Shown: in pieces, positions 42,812 to 52,180 of the stretch
How the letters are laid out: every line of letters begins with the position of its first letter
How positions within the stretch are numbered: the stretch's first letter is position 1
Assembly (NCBI RefSeq): GCF_900101965.1
Contig: NZ_FNAP01000010.1
Coordinates: forward strand, 44,174-108,173
Length of the DNA stretch: 64,000 nt
Reading direction: 5' to 3'
Source of the DNA: Rhodospira trueperi
GTDB taxonomy: Bacteria > Pseudomonadota > Alphaproteobacteria > Rhodospirillales > Rhodospirillaceae
The notes under the pieces: model-generated
What the model saw: only the letters and a program-made list of their open reading frames with translations
Told to the model about the DNA's origin: nothing
Database searches by the model: none
Made by a program: the position numbers and the translations under genes

Positions 42812-45562
42812 TCAGGGCAGAGACGAAGACCGTCTGGCTGTCAGGCGCCCGGTCTCCGTACGCAACAGAGTCTCCATCTCATCCTTGGGCATCGGCTTGC
42901 CGAACAGATACCCCTGAACCGCGTCGGCGCCTTCCTGGCGAAGATAGTCGAATTGCCCCTCGGTCTCGACACCCTCGGCGAGGACCGTCAGGCCCAGACT
43001 GTGGCCAAGATTGATGATCGCGCGCACCAGGATGGCGTCGTTGTTGTCGGTGGTCAGATGCTGGACGAACGACTGGTCGATCTTCAGCTTGTGAACGGGA
43101 AACCGCTTCAGGTAGCTGAGGGAGGAGTATCCGGTGCCGAAATCGTCAATGGCGATCCGGAACCCCTCCTCCGACAATCGGTTGAGAAAGCCCTGGGCGC
43201 TGACATGATCGGCCATCAGCACGCTTTCCGTGATTTCGAGCTCCAGGGCGTCCGTGGGCAGGCCGTGGGCGTCCAGCGCGGCCCGGATGCGCTCCACGAG
43301 TCCCCCGTCCCGGAACTGGGCCGCCGACACATTCACCGCGACCGGAATGACCGGCAGTCCCCGGCTCCGCCAGTCGTCGATGTCGGCGAGGGCCCGACGG
43401 AAAACCGCCTCGCCCAGGGGCATGATAAGACCGGAGTCCTCGGCGACACCGATGAACTGACCGGGCGGAACAAGCCCTCGGGTCGGATGGCGCCAGCGCA
43501 CAAGGGCTTCCATGCCGACCAGCATGCCGTGTATGTCATATTGCGGCTGATAGAAATTCTCCAGTTCGTGACGGTCCAAAGCCCGGCGCAGATCGGTTTC
43601 GAGATCCAGGCGAATCTGGGCGTCGTTGTTCATGTCGTTGGAGAAGAATCGGTAATCCTCGCCCTGCCCCTTGGTGACCCGGTGCATCGCCAGATCGGCG
43701 TTCCGGATCAGGTGATCGGGGTCGGTTCCGTCGTCCGGATACATGGCGATCCCGACGGTGGCCCGCAACGAGACGATGTTCGCGCCCACTTCCACCGGAG
43801 TCGCGATGATGCTGGCGACCCGGCGCGCCAGCGCGGCGGCGGCGTCGGCGCCGCTGTCTCCGCTCTGGATGAGCGCGAACTCGTCACCGCCGATGCGGGC
43901 GACGGCCTCGACGTCCTGGGCCACGGCCGCGTTGATGCGTGATCCCACGGTCATCAGAATCTGGTCGCCGAGATCGTGCCCCAGGGTGTCGTTCACGCGG
44001 CTGAACTTGGTCAGATCAATAAAGAGAACTGCCACCGTTCCGCCACCCCGCCGCGCGTGCTGAACCGCATGATGCAGGTGCTCCCGAAACAGGGCCCGAT
44101 TGGGCAGGCGCGTCAGGGTATCGTAGTTGGAGAGATAGCGGATTCTCTCCTCGGCACGCTTGCGTTCGGTGATGTCCTCTTGCACGGCAACGTAGTGGAT
44201 GGAGTGGCCGTCCGGTCCCTGGATGGGCGTGATGGTCTGGTGCACGGTATAAAGGCCGCCGTCCCGGCGTCGCTCCACCAGTTCGCCCGACCAGACTGCG
44301 CCGCGTTGAATGGTGTGCCACAGATCGGTGTACGTCGCCGCGTCCTGATGCCCGGAGAATAGCACATGCGGCGTCTTGCCGATCACCTCCCGGGCGCTGA
44401 ACCCCGACAGGCGGGTGAAGGCCGCGTTGATCCATTCGATCCGGCCCTGCTCGTCGGTGATGAAGACGGCGTTGACCGTCACCGACATGGCGGACGACTG
44501 GAGCCGCAGAAGCATCGTGTCTCGCAGCAGCGCGGTCATGTTGGCGAGGCGACGGGCGGTGACATCGATGCGCATGCGCGCACCTCGATCCAGGGTATCC
44601 CGTAGGGGATGAACCGCCAGAACCCCCTGAACGGCATCGCCCGCCACGAGCGGAAACGCCAAGCCGGGGCTCAAGCGGTCGAGCGCCGCCCGGACAGACT
44701 CTTCGGGCGTCAAGTCGCCCGACCGGCCCGCAGGCCCCTTGAAGCCGGGCAGGGTCCGGATGGTCGAGAGGCTCAGGACCGGATCAAGAGTATGACATAG
44801 ATCATCCGGCAGGGCGGTGCGCAGGTGCTCCGTCAGAGGACCGGCCTCAGGCCCGGCCGCCGCAGTCAGGATCATGTCTCCTGTCTCTTTGTCCGCCAAC
44901 GCGATCCACGCCGCGGCCAGCCCTTCCAGCCGCGGCAAGCGCTGGCACGCCAGGGCGCAGATATCCTCGACCCGATCGCCGGACAGAACACACGCATCGA
45001 AATCAAGCGACAGGCGGCCCATCGCCGTCAGAGGACCGACGTCAGAGGACGTTGCGGCCATCATCAGGATGGCCGGCCGGTCGGTATCCTGAACGGCATC
45101 GATCCGGGACAGTTCAAGGCGGATGTCTCGGCCATCAACGGTCACCCCCCGCACGGACAGGCACTCCGGAACGGCGGACGGCAACACCGGATCCACGCCC
45201 CCGCGCGGCAGGTCGGCCAACGTCAACCCTTGGTCGGCCAACTCGGGAAACAGCGTTTCCCAGTGGACTCCGATCAGGGAGACCTCATCCTCCGACGCGC
45301 CGAAAACCCTGTTGGCTGCCGGATTGGCCCAGGTAACGCGATCCTTGGCATCGACGACGAGGACAGCCTGCTCGGTCGCGTGGGCAACGGCCCGCGCCCA
45401 CGCCCCCTCGTCATCCCCCTTCAACACCCTGCCCGACCGGCCTTCGTCGGAGAGAGTCGGCGACACGCGCCGCTCACGCCGCGCCCGGAGAAACAGGCCT
45501 AGGACCAGGAGAGCGATGGTCAGCGTGGCGCCGACAGAAAGGATCAGAGGGATTGTATCCAT
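42812..45562 (-). CDS. PAS-GGDEF-EAL cyclic-di-GMP signalling protein
   Basis: This 916-residue protein has one N-terminal membrane helix (about 5-25), a PAS-like region (about 50-150), a region like GAF (about 190-340), a second PAS with PAC (about 345-475), a GGDEF domain (GGDEF at 558-562) and an EAL domain (EAL at 685-687). The GGDEF and EAL motifs are intact, so both diguanylate cyclase and phosphodiesterase activities are possible; which dominates cannot be read. It would change cyclic-di-GMP level and so motility or biofilm. The motAB genes start 577 bp away in the other direction, so a motility link is only suggestive. ATG 45562 starts just before the membrane helix. Confidence 0.92.
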   Translation of the reverse strand: MDTIPLILSVGATLTIALLVLGLFLRARRERRVSPTLSDEGRSGRVLKGDDEGAWARAVAHATEQAVLVVDAKDRVTWANPAANRVFGASEDEVSLIGVHWETLFPELADQGLTLADLPRGGVDPVLPSAVPECLSVRGVTVDGRDIRLELSRIDAVQDTDRPAILMMAATSSDVGPLTAMGRLSLDFDACVLSGDRVEDICALACQRLPRLEGLAAAWIALADKETGDMILTAAAGPEAGPLTEHLRTALPDDLCHTLDPVLSLSTIRTLPGFKGPAGRSGDLTPEESVRAALDRLSPGLAFPLVAGDAVQGVLAVHPLRDTLDRGARMRIDVTARRLANMTALLRDTMLLRLQSSAMSVTVNAVFITDEQGRIEWINAAFTRLSGFSAREVIGKTPHVLFSGHQDAATYTDLWHTIQRGAVWSGELVERRRDGGLYTVHQTITPIQGPDGHSIHYVAVQEDITERKRAEERIRYLSNYDTLTRLPNRALFREHLHHAVQHARRGGGTVAVLFIDLTKFSRVNDTLGHDLGDQILMTVGSRINAAVAQDVEAVARIGGDEFALIQSGDSGADAAAALARRVASIIATPVEVGANIVSLRATVGIAMYPDDGTDPDHLIRNADLAMHRVTKGQGEDYRFFSNDMNNDAQIRLDLETDLRRALDRHELENFYQPQYDIHGMLVGMEALVRWRHPTRGLVPPGQFIGVAEDSGLIMPLGEAVFRRALADIDDWRSRGLPVIPVAVNVSAAQFRDGGLVERIRAALDAHGLPTDALELEITESVLMADHVSAQGFLNRLSEEGFRIAIDDFGTGYSSLSYLKRFPVHKLKIDQSFVQHLTTDNNDAILVRAIINLGHSLGLTVLAEGVETEGQFDYLRQEGADAVQGYLFGKPMPKDEMETLLRTETGRLTARRSSSLP

Positions 45563-46139
45563 CAGCCGAATCCGTACTCCCTGCGGACAGGTGAACCCTC
45601 TGTTGGCGCGTGCCAGCCACCAAGGCACGCAGTTGCCAACGCGGCGACCCTTGGGTCCGCCATACGCCCGGCGACCGGACCCGATCCGGGCTCAGAAACC
45701 GCCTGAACGGAACTCAGGGTGGACACGATGGCAGGATTACGAACGTCGGCCAACCATGGTCAGAAAAGGACGTGATCAGACCAGCGAGACCCGTATCTGG
45801 GGATGGTCTGAATCCACTCGATACGCACGGCGTTTCCCCGATATCCTGCTTGCATGTCAGGCATTGTGCCATGTTAAAGTATCGTGAAGACCGGAAGTGT
45901 AAAGAATTGTTGCCTGACTCAACATGATGGATTCAACATGGCGGGTCGTCTTTCCCAACGTCGGGGATGGAGGGGGTGGATTGCCGTCGACGATCCGTGT
46001 AGGTTCGGGTCGGGGAGCCTGGGACGATACGATCCTGCAGGGTGGGCGGTCAAGCCGGGGCATCCCGTTCGGTTGTTCGGGCCTGCCCGCCTAAGACGAC
46101 CCGTCCGGCTAAGCGCTTAAGTATTGGGGTCCTGCCCGA
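45563..46139. other. 577-bp gap between the GGDEF-EAL gene and motA
   Basis: No gene can be supported here. The stretch 45840-45930 is AT-richer and has weak -35/-10-like words (TTGCAT near 45850 and TTAAAG near 45874), possible promoter DNA for either side. Short open frames here lack ribosome sites and normal codon use. I see no sigma-28 consensus that I would defend. Confidence 0.35.
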
Positions 46140-46943
46140 ATGTCCATAGCCACTATTCTGGGGGTCATCTTCGGTTTTGGCCTGTTCGTGGGCTCGATTT
46201 TCCTGAGCACGGACAACGTCTTTATTTTCCTCAATCTACCCAGCTTTATTATGGTGATGGGTGGAACTCTGGCGGCGACCTTCATTTCGTTCGAACCGCG
46301 CTTCGTCATTCACTCTCTGCGGACTATGGCGGGCATTCTGCTGGCGCACGACGTCGGACGCGCCATCCTGACGCACGAGGTGGGCCGGGTGATCCGGTGG
46401 GGTTACGTGATCCAGAAGGGCGGACTGGCCGGTCTGGAAGGCGATGCCGCCAAGGCCCGCAAGCTTGACCGGTTCCTCAGTTACGGGATCGATCTCGTGA
46501 TCACCGGCTACACCGGCCAGGAAGTCCGTGACATTCTGGCCAACACGGTCGAAACGACCTTCAACCGGAACACGGTCTACTCCGACATTCTGCGCAACAT
46601 GGGCTCGACCGCGCCGGCGTTCGGTATGATCGGCACCCTGGTCGGCCTGATCATCATGCTGGACAAGATGGGCGATGATCCGTCCGCGCTCGGCCCGGGC
46701 ATGGCCGTCGCATTGGTGACGACGCTGTACGGTGTTCTGATCGCGCGACTGATCTTCCTGCCTGCCGCCAACAAGGTCCAGCAACGCGAGGAAATCGTGC
46801 GCTTCCGGAACTATCTGCTGGCGGAGGGGCTGGCGCTGCTGGCCGAACGCAAGAGCCCCCGCTACATCCAGGACAAGATGAACAGCTACCTGGATCCCGC
46901 GCTGCACTTCAGCATCGACAGCATGATGCGCGACAAGAGCTGA
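46140..46943 (+). CDS. motA: Flagellar motor stator protein A (MotA/PomA family)
   Basis: This 267-residue protein has four membrane helices (about 5-25, 33-50, 155-175, 190-208) and a cytoplasmic loop between the second and third, as in MotA and PomA. The conserved TAPAFGMIGTLVGLI and GMAVALVTTLYGVLIA segments form the pore helices. The short N-terminal half and missing long insert resemble the PomA type that often uses sodium. With MotB it forms the stator that powers flagellar rotation. There is no strong ribosome site (GGGGT). The gene is followed 33 bp later by motB. No other flagellar genes are in the window. Confidence 0.9.
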   Translation: MSIATILGVIFGFGLFVGSIFLSTDNVFIFLNLPSFIMVMGGTLAATFISFEPRFVIHSLRTMAGILLAHDVGRAILTHEVGRVIRWGYVIQKGGLAGLEGDAAKARKLDRFLSYGIDLVITGYTGQEVRDILANTVETTFNRNTVYSDILRNMGSTAPAFGMIGTLVGLIIMLDKMGDDPSALGPGMAVALVTTLYGVLIARLIFLPAANKVQQREEIVRFRNYLLAEGLALLAERKSPRYIQDKMNSYLDPALHFSIDSMMRDKS

Positions 46944-46976
46944 CGGTAAACGCGTACGCCGCGGCGGAGATACAGG

Positions 46977-47654
46977 ATGTTCGACAACCTCGGCAACAGA
47001 TGGGCCAAGAAGGAGAAAAAGGGAGAAAGCGAGGACGACTGGATCACAACCTTCGCTGATATGGCGACCCTCTTGCTCGCTTTCTTCGTTCTTCTGGCTG
47101 CGATTTCAAAGGTTGACCCGGTTCTCTTCGAACAGGTCAAGGCCGGCATGGCCAAGGGAATCGGCAATCGGGAAATCGAAACGCCCATTCAGGCTTTGCG
47201 GACCGACGTCACGTCGGCTGTGGAAATGATGCAGCTCGACGATTCCATCAGCATCGGCATGGACCAGCAGGGCATGGTCATCGAGTTCGCCAGCGCCGCC
47301 TTCTACGAACCGGGGCAGGCGAAGCTGAGGCCGGAGGCGATCCCCGCGTTCCAGCGCATCGCCAACACGCTGGAAGCCCCGAAGTACCACAACTTCCAGA
47401 TCGAAGTGCAGGGGCACACCGACGACACCCCGGTCAATTCCGACCGCTTCCCGTCAAATTGGGAACTGTCGTCGGCCCGAGCCTCCGGCGTGGTGCGGTT
47501 GTTCGTTGACGAAGGGCTGGAAGCCGAGCGGTTGAAGGCCATCGGGTTCGCACATACGGCGCCCAAGGTTCCGAACACCGGGCCGGACGGCACCCCCCTG
47601 CCAAACAACAGGGAAATCAACCGGCGCGTGACGGTGCGCGTGATGCCCCGGTGA
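46977..47654 (+). CDS. motB: Flagellar motor stator protein B (MotB/PomB family)
   Basis: This 225-residue protein has a short charged N-terminus, one membrane helix (about 29-46) and the essential Asp28 at its start (TTFADMATLLLAFF), which binds the driving ion. The C-terminal OmpA-like peptidoglycan-binding domain (about 105-220) includes VQGHTDDTPVN and NREINRRVTVRV. It anchors the stator to the wall. It follows motA by 33 bp and is translated with it. Length is near the short MotB class. It converges with the acetyltransferase gene 26 bp away. Confidence 0.92.
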   Translation: MFDNLGNRWAKKEKKGESEDDWITTFADMATLLLAFFVLLAAISKVDPVLFEQVKAGMAKGIGNREIETPIQALRTDVTSAVEMMQLDDSISIGMDQQGMVIEFASAAFYEPGQAKLRPEAIPAFQRIANTLEAPKYHNFQIEVQGHTDDTPVNSDRFPSNWELSSARASGVVRLFVDEGLEAERLKAIGFAHTAPKVPNTGPDGTPLPNNREINRRVTVRVMPR

Positions 47655-47680
47655 GACGCTCCCGGCAAGGCGCCGCGACG

Positions 47681-48358
47681 TCAGGGCGCCAGGGCCTCAA
47701 GGGCAGCGACGTCACCCCGCACAAGCGCCGGCACCGCCGCCGTCACATGCTCAACCGGCCAGTCCCACCAGGACAGCGCCAGAAGGTGGTCAACCGTCCG
47801 CCTGTCGAAGCGGATCCGCGCCACCCGGGCCGGATTGCCGACCACCACGGCATACGGCGGCACCGGCTCGTGCACCACGGCGCGCGCGCCCACGATGGCA
47901 CCGTGCCCGACGCCGACGCCGGGCAGGATCAGGCTTTCGTAGCCCAGCCAGACGTCATTGCCGATCACGGTGTCGCCCTTGCGGGGAAAGGGCATTTCCG
48001 CGAGCGGCAGCGTCTCGGCCCACGCGCCGCCCATGATCGGAAACGGATAGGTGCTGAGGCCGTCAAGACCATGGTTGGCGCTGGCCATGATGAGAGTGGC
48101 GCCATGGGCCAGCGCGCAGTATCGGCCGATGATCAGACGCTCTTCCGAAAAGGGAAAATGGTAACGCACATTCCGGGAGAAAAACCGGGTCGGGTCTTGG
48201 AAATCGCTGTAGTACGAGTAGGCGCCCACCTCCGTTGGCCCCGCGCTGCCCGGCGGCGCATGCACCCTCAACAAAGGCCGCAGAAACACTGTACCAGTGT
48301 GGTCCGCAATCGGATACAGGACATCGGGATCCGGCGGCATTCCAGGAGGCACGGGCAT
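47681..48358 (-). CDS. CatB-related O-acetyltransferase (left-handed beta-helix)
   Basis: This 225-residue protein has the hexapeptide left-handed beta-helix fold with repeats such as IGRYCALAHGATLIM, IGNDVWLGYESLILPGVGVGHGAIVGA. His96 in SANHGLDG matches the catalytic His of the CatB/Vat xenobiotic acetyltransferase group. Many members with this sequence level act on sugars or unknown acceptors, so antibiotic resistance cannot be claimed. The ATG at 48358 has GGAGATT upstream. The gene follows the MBL hydrolase on the same strand, 41 bp away. The cellular acceptor is unknown. Confidence 0.82.
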   Translation of the reverse strand: MPVPPGMPPDPDVLYPIADHTGTVFLRPLLRVHAPPGSAGPTEVGAYSYYSDFQDPTRFFSRNVRYHFPFSEERLIIGRYCALAHGATLIMASANHGLDGLSTYPFPIMGGAWAETLPLAEMPFPRKGDTVIGNDVWLGYESLILPGVGVGHGAIVGARAVVHEPVPPYAVVVGNPARVARIRFDRRTVDHLLALSWWDWPVEHVTAAVPALVRGDVAALEALAP

Positions 48359-48399
48359 GGCAATCTCCAGGGCCGGTCGCGGGTCCGCCGAGTCGGCCC

Positions 48400-49227
48400 T
48401 CAGAGCCGCAACGTCACTTCCATACCGTCGCGGGCGACCAGGGCCGATGGGAGAACGCCGCGCACCTGATCCTCAATCCGCTCCATGATGGTGTCGTCAT
48501 GATCCGGATCATGGTGAAAAAGGACAAGCCGCTTGGCACCGGAGGCCTCGCACAGACGCACCCCTTCCTCCCATGTGGAATGCCCCCACCCCACCCGCGC
48601 GGGGAACTCTTCCTCAGTATAGCTGGTATCATAAATGAACAGGTCGGTCCCCGCGATCAACTCCAGCACATCGGGATCGAGCCGGCCCGGGGTGTGCTCC
48701 GTGTCCGTGACGTAGCACACGCTCATGCCTTCGTAATCCAGACGGTACCCCACGGCCCCGTTGGGATGCTTGAGAGGCGCTGTGTGAACCGTGACGGCAT
48801 CCTCGATAACCAATGGGTCCTTTGGCCTGAAGTCCTTGAACGAAATGGTGGCCATCAACGCATCCAGAGGAACCGGAAACATCGGGTCGGACATCTGGCT
48901 TAAGAACGGACGCCGGATGCCGCCGTTCTCCGCCACATGGCCGGCGAGAACATCCAGGCTGAAGGTCGGACGATAGGCCGGCGCGAAAAAGGGAAACCCG
49001 ATGATGTGATCCCAATGGGTGTGAGTCATCAAAAGAGTGGCTGAATTCACGCCGCGCTCATTCAAGGATGCGCCAAGGCCTCGCAGGCCGGTGCCCGCAT
49101 CCAGGATAATGTGGCGGCCGTCGAAATGGACTTCAACGCAACTTGTATTGCCACCGTAAACAACGTGGCTTGGGGATGGACAGGGAATGCTTCCCCGAAC
49201 GCCCCAGAACTTGACCCAACACGCCAT
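48400..49227 (-). CDS. MBL-fold metallo-hydrolase
   Basis: This 275-residue protein has the metallo-beta-lactamase fold. The zinc motif HTHWDH is at 69-74, and there is an N-terminal strand region WGVRGSIPCPSP that is typical of the MBL/phosphodiesterase group, with later His residues in HTAPLKHPNGA and FHHDPDHDD. These would hold a binuclear metal site. Related proteins act as phosphodiesterases, and the substrate here is unknown. The ATG at 49227 was chosen because the extension upstream to 49302 is outside the family region. The CatB-like gene follows 41 bp later, so they probably form an operon. Confidence 0.87.
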   Translation of the reverse strand: MACWVKFWGVRGSIPCPSPSHVVYGGNTSCVEVHFDGRHIILDAGTGLRGLGASLNERGVNSATLLMTHTHWDHIIGFPFFAPAYRPTFSLDVLAGHVAENGGIRRPFLSQMSDPMFPVPLDALMATISFKDFRPKDPLVIEDAVTVHTAPLKHPNGAVGYRLDYEGMSVCYVTDTEHTPGRLDPDVLELIAGTDLFIYDTSYTEEEFPARVGWGHSTWEEGVRLCEASGAKRLVLFHHDPDHDDTIMERIEDQVRGVLPSALVARDGMEVTLRL

Positions 49228-49440
49228 TATCTTAACCCAGTCTCGCCGACCTATTTCAGCGTTCCTCGCCAACCCGATCAGGGCAGACGATATGCAGAAC
49301 AAGGATATGTCAGAACAGAGACACCTTCGACCCTTTTTTTACAGATTTCTTCTGATTGGAGACAGGCGTGACTCATCCGCCCGCCTTGGCGGAACTTGAC
49401 CGGTTCGATCCGACCGGGCGCGGAGGACCGCCGCGCCTTG

Positions 49441-50169
49441 TCACCGAACCCCGACCCCGTTGCCGATGCGCGCGCCCAGGGCCACGTCGGCCCGACCCTG
49501 ATTGACCGCCAGTTCGGCGAGTCCATTCGCATTCTCGTACCAGAACGCTTGGCCAACCGGCACGTCCGAGAAGGTCCGGGCGCGGCGCGCGGTCGATCCG
49601 TGAACGACAATCTCGGCCGTTTCGGGCAGGAACGCGGCCCGCATGCCGGTCATCGCGTTCCCGTACCGGTCGATATAGACGATGCGGGGCAGATCATCGG
49701 GCCAGTCCGGTCGATCGGCGGCAGTCATGGGGCGCACGGTGGACTCCGGCGGCCGCTCCCCCCGCGCCAGACGGGCGGCGGTCGGCGCGAACAGGTCACG
49801 GCCGTGGAAGCTGGCGCTGATCGGGCCGGACGCCGGGAACACCGGGTACACCGCACCGGTGGTGGCCCGTCGGGCCACCATGGCGAATAGGCCGTTGTCC
49901 GGCCCGACATACCAGCGTCCGTCCGCGTTCAGCATCAGGGTTCCCCGGTCGGACCCGACCCCCGGATCGACCACACCCACAACGACCGTCCCGGCCGGCA
50001 GCCACGGCACCAGCGCGGCCAGCAGGTAGGCGGAGGCCATGGCATCGAACACGGGGGCGTCCGCGCACAGGTCGATGACCGCTACGCCCGGAGCATCGCG
50101 GTGCAGCACGGCCTTCATCTGGCCGGTATAGGGGCCTTCCAGGCCGAAATCGGTGAACAGCGCGAGCAA
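49441..50169 (-). CDS. SAM hydroxide adenosyltransferase (DUF62 family)
   Basis: This 242-residue protein has the DUF62 fold with FTDFGLEGPYTG at 5-16, VVDPGVGSDRG near 66, GPDNGLF and the YIDRYGNAMT segment. Members hydrolyse S-adenosylmethionine to adenosine and methionine using a water or hydroxide, and related enzymes are SAM-dependent fluorinases and chlorinases. The ordinary hydrolase is the likelier role. The start is TTG 50169, behind AGGGAGAG. It is divergent from the TRAP transporter genes that start 240 bp away. Nothing else suggests a natural product cluster. Confidence 0.85.
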   Translation of the reverse strand: MLALFTDFGLEGPYTGQMKAVLHRDAPGVAVIDLCADAPVFDAMASAYLLAALVPWLPAGTVVVGVVDPGVGSDRGTLMLNADGRWYVGPDNGLFAMVARRATTGAVYPVFPASGPISASFHGRDLFAPTAARLARGERPPESTVRPMTAADRPDWPDDLPRIVYIDRYGNAMTGMRAAFLPETAEIVVHGSTARRARTFSDVPVGQAFWYENANGLAELAVNQGRADVALGARIGNGVGVR

Positions 50170-50239
50170 GCCTCGTTCTCTCCCTGGGTGGATTCGCGGG
50201 ACCGGGACTTTGGCCTACCGCCCGCGCGGGCGCAACAGG

Positions 50240-50257
50240 TGGTCAAATACCTGACCA
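50240..50257. promoter_or_regulatory. Inverted repeat TGGTCA-N6-TGACCA upstream of dctP
   Basis: TGGTCA (50240-50245) and TGACCA (50252-50257) are exact complements separated by six bases. They sit in the 239-bp gap between the divergent SAM hydrolase and dctP. The size and symmetry fit a dimeric repressor such as a GntR-family protein, but no regulator gene is adjacent and no clear promoter words were found. Confidence 0.35.
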
Positions 50258-50408
50258 AATTGATCCTTCCGTTCCCAGGTGTCTTGGGATACTCATGGAC
50301 CTTCGCTTGGCACCGTGGGCAGGATTGAGGCCTTGCTGTCTCCCGATGCTCCGGCCAAGTCACCCGGGCTCCGAACCTGAAACAGGGTAACGAGGGAGAA
50401 AACGTCTC

Positions 50409-51512
50409 ATGAAACGTCGCGAGTTCATCTCTGGCGCCGCCGTCGCTGGCGCCGGCGCCGCCGCCTCCACGCTGGCCACGCCGGCGATCGCGCAGGACAT
50501 GCGCGAGTTGAAGATGGTCACCACCTGGCCGAAGAACTTCCCCGGCCTGGGCACCAGTGCCGAACGTCTGGCCCAGCGCATCACCGCCATGTCCGGCGGC
50601 CGCCTGACCGTGAAGGTGTTCGCGGCCGGCGAACTGGTGCCGCCCTTCGAGGCCTTCGACGCGGTGTCGTCCGGTACGGCGGAAATGTACCACGGCGCCG
50701 AGTACTATTGGCAGGGCAAGTCCAAGGCGTTCAACTTTTTCGCAGCCGTGCCGTTCGGCCTAACGGCGACCGAGATGAGCGCCTGGATCCACCACGCCGG
50801 CGGTCAAGCCCTGTGGGACGAACTATCGGCCGACTTCAACATCAAGCCGATGATGGTGGCCAACACCGGCGTTCAGATGGGCGGTTGGTTCAACAAGGAA
50901 ATCAACAGCCTTGAGGATTACAAGGGCCTGAAGATCCGCATGCCCGGCCTGGGCGGAGAGGTGCTGCGCCGCATCGGCGCCGCCGCCGTCTCGCTGCCCG
51001 GCGGCGAGATCTTCCCCGCCCTTCAGTCCGGCGCCATCGACGCCACCGAGTGGGTCGGACCGTGGAACGATCTGGCGTTCGGCTTCTACAAGGTCGCCAA
51101 GTTCTACTACTACCCGGGCTTCCACGAACCGGGCACCACGCTGTCGGGCGGCGTCAACCTGGACGTCTGGAACAGCCTGAGCAGCGAGGACAAGGCCATC
51201 ATCGAGGCCGCCGCCACGGCCGAGAACGACTACTCGCTGGCCGAGTTCAACGCCCGCAACGGCGATGCGCTGGACACGCTGGTGAACGAGCACGGCGTGG
51301 AACTGCGCAAGTTCTCCGACGACGTGATGACCGCCATCGGCGGGGCCGCCGGCGAAGTGGTGGCCGAGGTGGCCGCCGAAGACCCGATGACCCAGAAAAT
51401 CTACGAGTCCTTCCTGGACTTCCGGACCAAGGCCATGGGCTGGGCCCGCATCGCGGATCAGGCCTACTGGAACGCCCGCGAGCTGCCGTACACCTACGTC
51501 AAGGGCGAGTAA
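50409..51512 (+). CDS. dctP: TRAP transporter periplasmic solute-binding protein (TakP-like)
   Basis: This 367-residue protein begins with a Tat-type signal peptide (MKRREFISGAA then a hydrophobic stretch ending in ATPAIAQ). The mature domain has the DctP-family fold with EYYWQGKSKAF, GLKIRMPGLGGEVL near 175 and the conserved Arg about residue 178 that usually binds the carboxylate of the ligand. It resembles TakP, the 2-oxoacid-binding protein of purple bacteria, more than dicarboxylate DctP, but the ligand is not fixed. ATG 50409 has GGGAG upstream. The gene is followed by a strong hairpin and then dctQM. Confidence 0.9.
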   Translation: MKRREFISGAAVAGAGAAASTLATPAIAQDMRELKMVTTWPKNFPGLGTSAERLAQRITAMSGGRLTVKVFAAGELVPPFEAFDAVSSGTAEMYHGAEYYWQGKSKAFNFFAAVPFGLTATEMSAWIHHAGGQALWDELSADFNIKPMMVANTGVQMGGWFNKEINSLEDYKGLKIRMPGLGGEVLRRIGAAAVSLPGGEIFPALQSGAIDATEWVGPWNDLAFGFYKVAKFYYYPGFHEPGTTLSGGVNLDVWNSLSSEDKAIIEAAATAENDYSLAEFNARNGDALDTLVNEHGVELRKFSDDVMTAIGGAAGEVVAEVAAEDPMTQKIYESFLDFRTKAMGWARIADQAYWNARELPYTYVKGE

Positions 51513-51531
51513 CCGTCCGCCGTGACGAGCC

Positions 51532-51556
51532 GGGGGTCCCCGAATCGGGGACCCCC
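51532..51556 (+). other. Strong intercistronic hairpin after dctP
   Basis: A perfect 11-bp stem (GGGGGTCCCCG with CGGGGACCCCC) and a 3-nt loop lie just after the dctP stop. No T-run follows. Such structures after the solute-binding gene often raise its level relative to the permease genes by protecting or partly ending the transcript. Confidence 0.7.
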
Positions 51557-51619
51557 GCGCCGTTGAGGACGATCCTGTGCCCCCGCATCCGTCCGTTCCC
51601 CGAACCACAGGAGTTCCGG

Positions 51620-52180
51620 GTGTCGTTTCTCCATGCTCTTGCGCGATGGATCGACCGGATCAATACCGCCGTCGGGCAGGCCACGGCCTGGCTGGCACTG
51701 ATCATGGTCCTGGTCCAATTCCTGGTCGTCGTGCTGCGCTACGTCTTCGGGCTCGGGTTCATCTGGATGCAAGAAAGCATCACATACATGCACGGCCTGC
51801 TGTTCATGGTCGGAGCGGGCTATACACTGCTCCAGGATGGGCATGTGCGGGTGGACGTGTTCTACCGGGAGGTCTCGCCGCGCCGGAAAGCGCTGGTGAA
51901 CCTTCTGGGCTCGGTGCTGTTCCTGATCCCCTTCTGCACTCTGATCCTCTGGGTGTCCTGGGACTACGTCATGAATTCCTGGAGGGTCCTGGAGGGCTCC
52001 AAGGAAACCAGTGGCATCCAGGGCATCTATCTCCTCAAGACGGTGATTCTGGTGTTCGGCGGTCTGGTGATCCTGCAGGGCCTTTCGGTGGTGGCCCGCT
52101 CCATCCTGACTCTGGCCGGGTGGGACGGCGCGGAGGCCGACGACGACAAGGGCGGCGTCCCGGCGGAGGTCGGCCGATGA
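51620..52180 (+). CDS. dctQ: TRAP transporter small permease
   Basis: This 186-residue protein has four membrane helices (about 18-38, 50-70, 88-108, 130-150), with the conserved ESITYMHGLLFMVGAGY segment. It is the small membrane subunit of the TRAP system and pairs with DctM. The start is GTG 51620, behind CACAGGAG; the open frame upstream is outside the protein. Its stop overlaps the dctM start (ATGA), implying coupled translation. Length is normal for DctQ. Confidence 0.9.
   Translation: MSFLHALARWIDRINTAVGQATAWLALIMVLVQFLVVVLRYVFGLGFIWMQESITYMHGLLFMVGAGYTLLQDGHVRVDVFYREVSPRRKALVNLLGSVLFLIPFCTLILWVSWDYVMNSWRVLEGSKETSGIQGIYLLKTVILVFGGLVILQGLSVVARSILTLAGWDGAEADDDKGGVPAEVGR

Noticed and set aside
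45884-46120. Small frame before motA
   Set aside because: No ribosome site, odd codon use and no conserved motif; probably noncoding.
47681-48358. Antibiotic-resistance acetyltransferase claim
   Set aside because: The CatB-like fold is shared by many sugar and unknown acetyltransferases; nothing in context supports drug resistance.
49441-50169. Fluorinase or chlorinase role for the DUF62 gene
   Set aside because: No halometabolite cluster or special halide-binding insert is seen; ordinary SAM hydrolysis is likelier.
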